DNA of 64,000 bases from positions 865,636 through 929,635 of the forward strand of contig JAHQIY010000025.1 of NCBI GenBank assembly GCA_019054805.1. Direction: 5' to 3'. Made by a program: the position numbers and the translations under genes. Positions 10,446-21,560 of this stretch are shown one piece after another (within the stretch, counting starts at the first letter, position 1; each line of letters starts with the position of its first letter). Source of the DNA: Brachionus manjavacas. Taxonomy: Eukaryota; Rotifera; Eurotatoria; Ploima; Brachionidae. The notes under the pieces are model-generated. The model was given only the letters and a program-made list of their open reading frames with translations. It did no database searches and was not told the DNA's origin.

Positions 10446-11483
10446 TATTTCACTGACATTGCAAAAAAAATTTATTACTGCAATGTTTAGTACTGCGAGT
10501 ATTATTGGAAAGTTTTAAAGATAGACTGTGCTATAAAAAAGAATAATGAATCTAATTGATTAATTGATAATCGATGAAAACAAAGTAATCGATCCATCCC
10601 ATATTTTGTCTTAATTCCCATATAATGATTCCCTCTTTTTTTGACAGTAATTTGGTTCTGGAGAGTTTATTAACATAATTTCGATTTGATTAACATATTA
10701 AATTAAATTAGACGTGTGGGAAATAAATCCAATTTAAAAACCTTGTGTTCATGTATCTCGAAAAAACCAGCAAAAAATATTCTAAAGAACAATACTCTGT
10801 TTTCATTGAAATTTTGCCTTTTTACAATTTATTAAATAAAAAAGTTTCCAAATAGAATTTCTATATTAAATTAAAGGTCTTAAACTCATCTTTAGGCAAA
10901 ATCATATTATTTTTTAATTTTCCTAATATAAATGTCAATTTTCCAAGAATGAAAATATCTTTTTTTTCTTAAAAAACTTTTAAATTTGGAACAAAAAATT
11001 TTAGCTAAAAATAAAATATTGCAGTTTTTTTAACAATAACTGTTATATTCATTTAAATATCTTTTTTTTTCCTTTTCGAAATGCACTGAAATTAGATAAT
11101 TAATTGAATATAAATTAGAAAACACATGATTTAATTTTTTGTGTTTGAATTTAAAAATGTATCCAATGTTGAATTTTCATTAAAAAGTGCGATGTTTCAA
11201 AAGTTTTTTCACTTTCAAATAAAAAAATAATTTTAATTTAATATTGCAATCATTTTCATATTAAAAATTATCTCTTTAGTGAAAAAGAATGAGTTTAATT
11301 TTTATTTAGGAATTTGAAAAAAAATTAAATTTTCTTTTTAATTTTAAAATTTATTTATTTGTTTATCTTTAAAAAAAAACAAGTTTTTCATGCTTGTAAA
11401 ATTAACCTTAATACGATTAAATAAAAAATATATAAATAAAATAAAAAAAAATTCTAAGTTAAAGTTAAAAAGAAATAACGATA
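10446..11483. other. AT-rich spacer, nothing recognised
   Basis: This stretch lies between the retroelement relic and the terminal repeat of the second Tigger relic. It consists mainly of A/T runs with no reading frame of note and no integrase-like motif. Two ATCGAT-containing stretches near 10,570-10,595 form a small repeat of unknown meaning. Confidence 0.6.
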
Positions 11484-11560
11484 CAGTCAAAATCCGGTTA
11501 TCCGGAATGATATTCTAGCTTTAAGTCTTCCAGATAAATATTCCGAATAACACGATTTAA
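11484..11560. repeat. Terminal repeat region of the Tigger-type relic
   Basis: The outer end reads CAGTCAAAATCCGG, typical of pogo/Tigger ends. Inside, GTTATCCGGAAT is echoed in inverted orientation by ATTCCGAATAACACG about 40 bp further in, as expected for paired subterminal transposase sites. The matching end of the element is not present, so the inverted terminal pair cannot be confirmed here. Confidence 0.6.
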
Positions 11561-11924
11561 TAACGAAAAGATGGGTAAACACCGAGTTAATTGATTTAGA
11601 GTGTTTATTTAAAACAAGAAAACAATTAACGAATAAAAACAGTACTGTCTGTTTGATTTACCAGGTAGGCTAGAAAGTACATTTTGAGAAATTCTGCTTG
11701 AAACGCTTTTTTACCGATGCGATAATTCCTTGGTCTTGTGGCTAAATGATGGATGTTTTTTTTAGTGGTAGCATTACAACTGTTGTGTTTTGATTTTTGG
11801 AGACCAGTCTATCTGGATGGAAGCCACAAGTATCCAGAAGAAGAATAGTTTAAGGTTCTTGGTCTATCTCTACAAGATGTTTTTAAACGCTCGGGACAAA
11901 CAGTCATGAAACCACTCGCTAATT
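11484..11924 (-). mobile_element. Tigger/pogo-type element relic, 3' half, abutting the satellite
   Basis: On the minus strand the degraded transposase continues from the EWFHDC..VPSV region into KHLVEIDQEP. Next comes LLLDTCGFHP (Asp codon 11,832-11,834), then NTTVVMLP, then PQDQGIIASVKKRF (Asp codon 11,733-11,735). These are the second and third catalytic Asp motifs of the pogo/Tigger DDE_1 group. At least four in-frame stops and one small deletion relative to the family show it is dead. About 175 bp after the coding remnant the element ends at 11,484 in CAGTCAAAATCCGG, preceded by TA at 11,482-11,483, the target dinucleotide of this superfamily. The N-terminal half and other end are missing: at 11,925 the sequence changes abruptly to satellite DNA. 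Confidence 0.8.
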
Positions 11925-12303
11925 CATTTGAAAACCAAGTCACTGGTCAAAAACCCCAAAGTTTCCTAACTGCATAACTTTTCGAAGATTTGATCTTTTT
12001 TCGATCTGTAAAAGTCAAATTCAAGAAAATCTCGAGATCTTTCGAGAGATAACTTTGGTTTCCCAAAACTCGAAAAATTGATGCTTCCAGACCGATTTGA
12101 AAATTGTCAAAATATGGGTATTTGGCTCTTTTTTTAAGTGCGATTAAATACTTGCCTTTTATCTTTTAGGTACGCAGTAAAAAGTATCATGTAGAACTTT
12201 TTAAGCTCTTGAATTTGAGAAGAATAATTTAAGGTTCTTGGCCTATCTCTACAAGATGTTTTTAAACGCTCGGGACAAACAGTCAAGAAACCACTCGCTA
12301 ATT
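11925..12303 (+). repeat. First edge monomer, chimeric with Tigger DNA (379 bp)
   Basis: The unit begins CATTTGAAAACCAAGTC and follows the monomer through GTAGAACTTTTTAAGCTC and TTGAATTTGAG. At about 12,217 it switches to an 86-bp copy of the adjacent transposase DNA (matching 11,838-11,924, offset 379) instead of the normal CAGCTAATCATTGCC block of about 43 bp. The satellite part is strongly diverged from the main array, for example AAGTGCGATTAAATACTTG near the middle. Confidence 0.85.
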
Positions 12304-12640
12304 CACTTGAAAACCAAGCTACTGGTCAAAACCCCTTAGTTTCCTAACTGCATAACTTTTCGAAGATTTGATCTTTTTTCGATTTGTAAAAGTCAAATTC
12401 AAGAAAATCTTGAGATCTTTCTAGAGATAAGTTTGATATCACAAAACTCGAAAAATTGATGCTTCAAGTCCGATTTGAAAATTGTCAAAATATGGGTTTT
12501 TGGCTCTTTTTTTAAGTGCGATTAAATACTTGCCTTTTATCTTTAAGGTACGCAGTAAAAAGTATCATGTAGAACTTTTTACGCTCTAAAATTTGAGCAG
12601 CTAATCATTGCCGTAGCTTGAAAACTAAGCATTCTACAAT
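12304..12640 (+). repeat. Second edge monomer (337 bp, diverged)
   Basis: It shares the diverged middle of the first edge unit (AAGTGCGATTAAATACTTG, TACGCAGTAAAAAGTATC) but ends with the normal CAGCTAATCATTGCC block. It is therefore intermediate between the chimeric edge unit and the main array. Confidence 0.85.
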
Positions 12641-14399
12641 CACTTGAAAACCAAGTCACTGGTCAAAATTCCAAAGTTTCCTAACTGCATAACTTTTCGA
12701 ATCTTTGACCTTTTTTTGATCTGTAAAAGTCAAATTCAAGAAAATCTCGAGATCTTTCTAGTGGTATCTTCGGTTTTCCATAATTCGAAAAATTAATTGC
12801 AAAAAACCTATCTGTAAAAAGTCAAAAAATGGGTTTTTTGCTCTTTTTCGAATTCGCCTAAAATCTTGTCCTTTTAGCTTTTTTGACTTCTGTAAATTGT
12901 ATCATGTAGAACTTTTTGCGCTCTTGAATTTTAGCAGCTAATCATTGCCGTAGCTTGAAAACTAAGCATTCTACAATCACTTGAAAACCAAGTCACTGGT
13001 CAAAACCCCAAAGTTTCCTAACTGCATTACTTTTCGAATCTTTGATTTTTTTTTGATCTGTAAGAGCTTAAGGCAAGAAGATTTCAAGATCTATCTAGTG
13101 GTATCTTCGGTTTTCCATAATTCGAAAAATTCATTGCAAAAAACCTATCTGTAAAACGTCAAAAAATGGGTTTTTTGCTCTTTTTCGAATTCGCCTAAAA
13201 TCTTGTCCTTTTAGCTTTTTTGACTTCTGTAATTTGTATCATGTAGAACTTTTTGCGCTCTTGAATTTTAGCAGCTAATCATTGCCGTAGCTTGAAAACT
13301 AAGCATTCTACAATCACTTGAAAACCAAGTCACTGGTCAAAATTCCAAAGTTTCCTAACTGCATAACTTTTCGAATCTTTGATCATTTTTTGATCTGTAA
13401 AAGCCAAAGGCAAGAAAATTTCACGATCTATCTAGTGGTAATTTCGGTTTTCTATAATTCGAAAAATTCATTGCAAAAAACCTATCTGTAAAACGTCAAA
13501 AAATGGGTTTTTTGCTCTTTTTCGAATTCGCCTAAAATCTTGTCCTTTTAGCTTTTTTGACTTCTGTAAATTGTATCATGTAGAACTTTTTGCGCTCTTG
13601 AATTTTAGCAGCTAATCATTGCCGTAGCTTGAAAACTAAGCATTCTACAATCACTTGAAAACCAAGTCACTGGTCAAAATTCCAAAGTTTCCTAACTGCA
13701 TAACTTTTCGAATCTTTGACCTTTTTTTTGATCTGTAAGAGCTTTAGGCAAGAAGATTTCAAGATCTATCTAGTGGTATCTTCGGTTTTCCATAATTCGA
13801 AAAATTCATTGCAAAAAACCTATCTGTAAAACGTAAAAAAATGGGTTTCTGCTCTTTTTCGAAGTCGCCTAAAATCTTGTCCATTTAGCTTTTTTGACTC
13901 CTGTAAATTGTATCATGTATAACTTTTTGCGATCTTGAATTTGAGCAGCTAATCATTGCCGTAGCTTGAAAATTAAGCATTCTACAATCACTTGAAAACC
14001 AAGTCACTGGTCAAAACCCCAAAGTTTCCTAACTGCATAACTTTTCGAATCTTTGACCTTTTTTTATGATCTGTAAAAGCCAAAGGCAATAAAATTTCAA
14101 GATCTATCTAGTGGTAGTTTCGGTTTTCCATAATTCGAAAAATTCATTGCAAAAAACCTATCTGTAAAACGTTTAAAAATGGGTTTTTTGCTCTTTTTCG
14201 AAGTCGCCTAAAATCTTGTCCTTTTAAATTCTTTGACTCCTGTAAATTGTATCATGTAGAACTTTTTGCGCTCTTGAATTTGAGCAGCTAATCATTGCCG
14301 TAGCTTGAAAACTAAGCATTCTACAATCACTTGAAACCCAAGTTACTGGTCAAAACCCCAAAGTTTCCTAACTGCATAAGTTTTCAAATCTTTGATCTT

Positions 14400-17300
14400 T
14401 TTTTGATCTGTAAAAGCCAAAGGCAAGAAAATTTCACGATCTATCTAGTGGTATCTTCGGTTTTCCAAAATTCTAAAAATTCATTGCAAAAAACCTATCT
14501 GTAAAAGCTTAAGGTAAGAAAATTTCAAGATCTATCTAGTGGTATCTTCGGTTTTCCATAATTCGAAAAATTCATTGCAAAAAACCTATCTGTAAAACGT
14601 CAAAAAATGGGTTTTTTGCTCTTTTTCGAAGTCGCCTAAAATCTTGTCCTTTTAACTTCTTTGACTCCTGTAAATTGTATCATGTAGAACTTTTTGCGCT
14701 CTTGAATTTGAGCAGCTAATCATTGCCGTAGCTTGAAAACTAAGCATTCTACAATCACTTGAAAACCAAGTCACTGGTCAAAATTCCAAAATTTCCTAAC
14801 TGCATATCTTTTAGAATCTTTGACCTTTTTTTGATCTGTAAAAGTCAAATTCAAGAAAATCTCGAGATCTTTCTAGTGGTATCTTCGGTTTTCCATAATT
14901 CGAAAAATTCATTGCAAAAAACCTATCTGTAAAAGCTTAAGGCAAGAAAATTTCAAGATCTATCTAGTGGTATCTTCGGTTTTCCATAATTCGAAAAATT
15001 CATTGCAAAAAACCTATCTGTAAAACGTCAAAAAATGGGTTTTTTGCTCTTTTTCGAAGTCGCCTAAAATCTTGTCCTTTTAACTTCTTTGACTCCTGTA
15101 AATTGTATCATGTAGAACTTTTTGCGCTTTTGAATTTGAGCAGCTAATCATTGCCGTAGCTTGAAAACTAAGCATTCTACAATCACTTGAAAACCAAGTC
15201 ACTGGTCAAAATTCCAAAGTTTCCTAACTGCATAACTTTTCGAATCTTTGATCTTTTTTTGATCTGTAAAAGCCAAAGGCAAGAAAATTTCAAGATCTAT
15301 CTAGTTGTAATTTCGGTATTCTATAATTCGAAAAATTTATTGCAAAAAACCTATCTGTAAAACGTCAAAAAATGGGTTTTTTGCTCTTTTTCGAAGTCGC
15401 CTAAAATCTTGTCCTTTTAACTTCTTTGACTCCTGTAAATTGTATCATGTAGAACTTTTTGCGCTCTTGAATTTGAGCAGCTAATCATTGCCGTAGCTTG
15501 AAAACTAAGCATTCTACAATCACTTGAAAACCAAGTCACTGGTCAAAACCCCAAAGTTTCCTAACTGCATTACTTTTCGAATCTTTGATTTTTTTTTGAT
15601 CTGTAAGAGCTTTAGGCAAGAAGATTTCAAGATCTATCTAGTGGTATCTTCGGTTTTCCATAATTCGAAAAATTCATTGCAAAAAACCTATCTGTAAAAC
15701 GTCAAAAAATGGGTTTTTTGCTCTTTTTCGAAGTCGCCTAAAATCTTGTCCTTTTAGCTTTTTTGACTCCTGTAAATTGTATCATGTAGAACTTTTTGCG
15801 CTCTTGAATTTGAGCAGCTAATCATTGCCGTAGCTTGAAAACTAAGCATTCTACAATCACTTGAAACCCAAGTTACTGGTCAAAACCCCTAATTTTCCTA
15901 ACTGCATTACTTTTCGAATCTTTGACCTTTTTTTGATCTGTAAAAGCCAAAGGCAAGAAAATTTCAAGATCTATCTAGTGGTATCTTCGGTTTTCCATAA
16001 TTCGAAAAATTCATTGCAAAAAACCTATCTGTAAAACGTCAAAAAATGGGTTTTTTGCTCTTTTTCGAAGTCGCCTAAAATCTTGTCCATTTAGCTTTTT
16101 TGACTCCTGTAAATTGTATCATGTAGAACTTTTTGCGATCTTGAATTTGAGCAGCTAATCATTGCCGTAGCTTGAAAACTAAGCATTCTACAATCACTTG
16201 AAAACCAAGTCACTGGTCAAAACCCCAAAGTTTCCTAACTGCATTACTTTTCGAATCTTTGACCTTTTTTGATCTGTAAGAGCTTTAGGCAAGAAGATTT
16301 CAAGATCTATCTAGTGGTATCTTCGGTTTTCCATAATTCGAAAAATTCATTGCAAAAAACCTATCTGTAAAACGTCAAAAAATGGGTTTTTTGCTCTTTT
16401 TCGAAGTCGCCTAAAATCTTGTCCTTTTAGCTTTTTTGACTCCTGTAAATTGTATCATGTAGAACTTTTTGCGCTCTTGAATTTGAGCAGCTAATCATTG
16501 CCGTAGCTTGAAAACTAAGCATTCTACAATCACTTGAAACCCAAGTTACTGGTCAAAACCCCTAATTTTCCTAACTGCATTACTTTTCGAATCTTTGACC
16601 TTTTTTTGATCTGTAAAAGCCAAAGGCAAGAAAATTTCAAGATCTATCTAGTGGTATCTTCGGTTTTCCATAATTCGAAAAATTCATTGCAAAAAACCTA
16701 TCTGTAAAACGTCAAAAAATGGGTTTTTTGCTCTTTTTCGAAGTCGCCTAAAATCTTGTCCATTTAGCTTTTTTGACTCCTGTAAATTGTATCATGTATA
16801 ACTTTTTGCGATCTTGAATTTGAGCAGCTAATCATTGCCGTAGCTTGAAAACTAAGCATTCTACAATCACTTGAAAACCAAGTCACTGGTCAAAACCCCA
16901 AAGTTTCCTAACTGCATAACTTTTCGAATCTTTGACCTTTTTTTATGATCTGTAAAAGCCAAAGGCAATAAAATTTCAAGATCTATCTAGTGGTATCTTC
17001 GGTTTTCCATAATTCGAAAAATTCATTGCAAAAAACCTATCTGTAAAACGTCAAAAAATGGGTTTTTTGCTCTTTTTCGAAGTCGCCTAAAATCTTGTCC
17101 ATTTAGCTTTTTTGACTCCTGTAAATTGTATCATGTATAACTTTTTGCGATCTTGAATTTGAGCAGCTAATCATTGCCGTAGCTTGAAAATTAAGCATTC
17201 TACAATCACTTGAAAACCAAGTCACTGGTCAAAACCCCAAAGTTTCCTAACTGCATTACTTTTCGAATCTTTGACCTTTTTTTGATCTGTAAAAGCCAAA

Positions 17301-20300
17301 GGCAAGAAAATTTCAAGATCTATCTAGTGGTATCTTCGGTTTTCCATAATTCGAAAAATTCATTGCAAAAACCTATCTGTAAAACGTCAAAAAATGGGTT
17401 TTTTGCTCTTTTTCGAAGTCGCCTAAAATCTTGTCCTTTTAGCTTTTTTGACTCCTGTAAATTGTTTCATTTAGAACTTTTTGCGCTCTTGAATTTGAGC
17501 AGCTAATCATTGCCGTAGCTTGAAAATTAAGCATTCTACAATCACTTGAAAACCAAGTCACTGGTCAAAACCCCAAAGTTTCCTAACTGCATAACTTTTC
17601 GAATCTTTGACCTTTTTTTATGATCTGTAAAAGCCAAAGGCAATAAAATTTCAAGATCTATCTAGTGGTAGTTTCGGTCTTCTATAATTCGAAAAATTCA
17701 TTGCAAAAAACCTATCTATAAAAGCTTAAGGCAAGAAAATTTCAAGATCTATCTAGTGGTATCTCCGGTTTTCCATAATTCGAAACATTCATTGCAAAAA
17801 ACCTATCTGTAAAACGTCAAAAAATGGGTTTTTTGCTCTTTTTCGAAGTCGCCTAAAATCTTGTCCTTTTAACTTTTTTGACTCCTGTAAATTGTATCAT
17901 GTAGAACTTTTTGCGCTCTTGAATTTGAGCAGCTAATCATTGCCGTAGCTTGAAAACTAAGCATTCTACAATCACTTGAAAACCAAGTTACTGGTCAAAA
18001 CCCCAAAGTTTCCTAACTGCATAACTTTTCGAATCTTTGATCTTTTTTTGATCTGTAAAAGCCAAAGGCAAGAAAATTTCAAGATCTATCTAGTGGTATC
18101 TTCGGTTTTCCATAATTCGAAAAATTCATTGCAAAAAACCTATCTGTAAAACGTCAAAAAATGGGTTTTTTGCTCTTTTTCGAAGTCGCCTAAAATCTTG
18201 TCCTTTTAACTTCTTTGACTCCTGTAAATTGTATCATGTAGAACTTTTTGCGCTCTTGAATTTGAGCAGCTAATCATTGCCGTAGCTTGAAAACTAAGCA
18301 TTCTACAATCACTTGAAAACCAAGTCACTGGTCAAAATTCCAAAGTTTCCTAACTGCATAACTTTTCGAATCTTTGACCTTTTTTTGATCTGTAAAAGTC
18401 AAATTCAAGAAAATCTCGAGATCTTTCTAGTGGTATCTTCGGTTTTCCATAATTCGAAAAATTCATTGCAAAAAACCTATCTGTAAAACGTCAAAAAATG
18501 GGTTTTTTGCTCTTTTTCGAAGTCGCCTAAAATCTTGTCCATTTAGCTTTTTTGACTCCTGTAAATTGTATCATGTAGAACTTTTTGCGCTCTTGAATTT
18601 GAGCAGCTAATCATTGCCGTAGCTTGAAAACTAAGCATTCTACAATCACTTGAAAACCAAGTCACTGGTCAAAACCCCAAAGTTTCCTAACTGCATAACT
18701 TTTCGAATCTTTGACCTTTTTTTATGATCTGTAAAAGCCAAAGGCAATAAAATTTCAAGATCTATCTAGTGGTAGTTTCGGTCTTCTATAATTCGAAAAA
18801 TTCATTGCAAAAAACCTATCTGTAAAAGCCAAAGGCAAGAAAATTTCAAGATCTATCTAGTGGTATCTTCGGTTTTCCATAATTCGATAAATTCATTGCA
18901 AAAAACCTATCTGTAAATTTAAAAAATGGGTTTTTTGCTCTTTTTCGAAGTCGCCTAAAATCTTGTCCTTTTAGCTTTTTTGACTCCTGTAAATTGTATC
19001 ATGTAGAACTTTTTGCGCTCTTGAATTTGAGCAGCTAATCATTGCCGTAGCTTGAAAACTAAGCATTCTACAATCACTTGAAAACCAAGTCACTGGTCAA
19101 AATTCCAAAGTTTCCTAACTGCATAACTTTTCTAATCTTCGACCTTTTATTGATCTGTAAAAGCCAAATTCAAGAAAATTTCAAGATCTATCTAGTGGTA
19201 TCTTCGGTTTTCCATAATTCGAAAAATTCATTGCAAAAAACCTATCTGTAAAACGTCAAAAAATGGGTTTTTTGCTCTTTTTCGAAGTCGCCTAAAATCT
19301 TGTCCATTTAGCTTTTTTGACTCCTGTAAATTGTATCATGTAGAACTTTTTGCGCTCTTGAATTTGAGCAGCTAATCATTGCCGTAGCTTGAAAACTAAG
19401 CATTCTACAATCACTTGAAAACCAAGTCACTGGTCAAAACCCCAAAGTTTCCTAACTGCATAACTTTTCGAATCTTTGACCTTTTTTTATGATCTGTAAA
19501 AGCCAAAGGCAATAAAATTTCAAGATCTATCTAGTGGTAGTTTCGGTCTTCTATAATTCGAAAAATTCATTGCAAAAAACCTATCTGTAAAAGCTTAAGG
19601 CAAGAAAATTTCAAGATCTATCTAGTGGTATCTCCGGTTTTCCATAATTCGAAACATTCATTGCAAAAAACCTATCTGTAAAACGTTTAAAAATGGGTTT
19701 TTTGCTCTTTTTCGAAGTCGCCTAAAATCTTGTCCTTTTAACTTCTTTGACTCCTGTAAATTGTATCATGTAGAACTTTTTGCGCTCTTGAATTTTAGCA
19801 GCTAATCATTGCCGTAGCTTGAAAACTAAGCATTCTACAATCACTTGAAAACCAAGTCACGTTTCAAAATTCCAAAGTTTCCTAACTGCATAACTTTTCG
19901 AATCTTTGACCTTTTTTTGATCTGTAAAAGCCAAAGGCAAGAAAATTTCAAGATCTATCTAGTGGTATCTTCGGTTTTCCATAATTCGAAAAATTCATTG
20001 CAAAAAACCTATCTGTAAAACGTCAAAAAATGGGTTTTTTGCTCTTTTTCGAAGTCGCCTAAAATCTTGTTTTTTTTAACTTCTTTGACTCCTGTAAATT
20101 GTATCATGTAGAACTTTTTGCGCTCTTGAATTTGAGCAGCTAATCATTGCCGTAGCTTGAAAACTAAGCATTCTACAATCACTTGAAAACCAAGTCACGT
20201 TTCAAAATTCCAAAGTTTCCTAACTGCATAACTTTTCGAATCTTTGACCTTTTTTTGATCTGTAAAAGTCAAATTCAAGAAAATCTCGAGATCTTTCTAG

Positions 20301-21560
20301 TGGTATCTTCGGTTTTCCATAATTCGAAAAATTCATTGCAAAAAACCTATCTGTAAAACGTCAAAAAATGGGTTTTTTGCTCTTTTTCGAAGTCGCCTAA
20401 AATCTTGTCCATTTAGCTTTTTTGACTCCTGTAAATTGTATCATGTAGAACTTTTTGCGCTCTTGAATTTGAGCAGCTAATCATTGCCGTAGCTTGAAAA
20501 CTAAGCATTCTACAATCACTTGAAAACCAAGTCACTGGCCAAAATTCCTAATTTACCTAACTGCATAACTTTTCGAATCTTTGATCTTTTTTTGATCTGT
20601 AAAAGCCAAAGGCAAGAAAATTTCAAGATCTATCTAGTGGTATCTTCGGTTTTCCATAATTCTAAAAATTCATTGCAAAAAACCTATCTGTAAAACGTCA
20701 AAAAATGGGTTTTTTGCTCTTTTTCGAAGTCGCCTAAAATCTTGTCCTTTTAACTTCTTTGACTCCTGTAAATTGTATCATGTAGAACTTTTTGCGCTCT
20801 TGAATTTGAGCAGCTAATCATTGCCGTAGCTTGAAAACTAAGCATTCTACAATCACTTGAAAACCAAGTTACTGGTCAAAACCCCTAAGTTTCCTAACTG
20901 CATAACTTTTCGAATCTTTGACCTTTTTTTGATCTGTAAAAGCCAAAGGCAAGAAAATTTCACGATCTATCTAGTGGTATCTTCGGTTTTCCATAATTCG
21001 AAAAATTCATTGCAAAAAACCTATCTGTAAAAGCTTAAGGCAAGAAAATTTCAAGATCTATCTAGTGGTATCTTCGGTTTTCCATAATTCGAAAAATTCA
21101 TTGCAAAAAACCTATCTGTAAAACGTCAAAAAATGGGTTTTTTGCTCTTTTTCGAAGTCGCCTAAAATCTTGTCCTTTTAGCTTTTTTGACTCCTGTAAA
21201 TTGTATCATGTAGAACTTTTTGCGCTCTTGAATTTGAGCAGCTAATCATTGCCGTAGCTTGAAAACTAAGCATTCTACAATCACTTGAAAACCAAGCTAC
21301 TGGTCAAAAACCCTAAGTTTCCTAACTGCATAACTTTTCGAATCTTTGATCTTTTTTTGATCTGTAAAAGCCAAAGGCATGAAAATTTCAAGATCTTTCT
21401 AGTGGTAATTTCGGTTTTCTATAATTCGAAAAATTCATTGCAAAAAACCTATCTGTAAAAGCTTAAGGCAAGAAAATTTCAAGATCTATCTAGTGGTATC
21501 TTCGGTTTTCCATAATTCGAAAAATTTATTGCAAAAAACCTATCTGTAAAACGTCAAAAA
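14400..21560 (+). repeat. Mixed zone with 428-bp monomers (91-bp internal duplication), left group
   Basis: Some monomers contain a second copy of the segment from CTATCTGTAAAAG through ATTGCAAAAAAC, about 91 bp. They mostly carry the diagnostic AAGCTTAAGG in place of GCCAAAGGC. Extra copies start near 14,500, 14,925, 17,718, 18,820 (with GCCAAAGGC), 19,585, 21,025 and 21,455. Neighbouring units of normal length differ at many sites (AAGTCAC/AAGTTAC, ATTCCAAAG/CCCCTAAG, AGCTTTTTTG/AACTTCTTTG), so this zone is old and poorly homogenised. Confidence 0.85.

Noticed and set aside
10446..11483. Integrase or 3' LTR of the retroelement
   Set aside because: No zinc-binding or DDE integrase motif, and no sequence matching the region upstream of the protease, could be found by eye.
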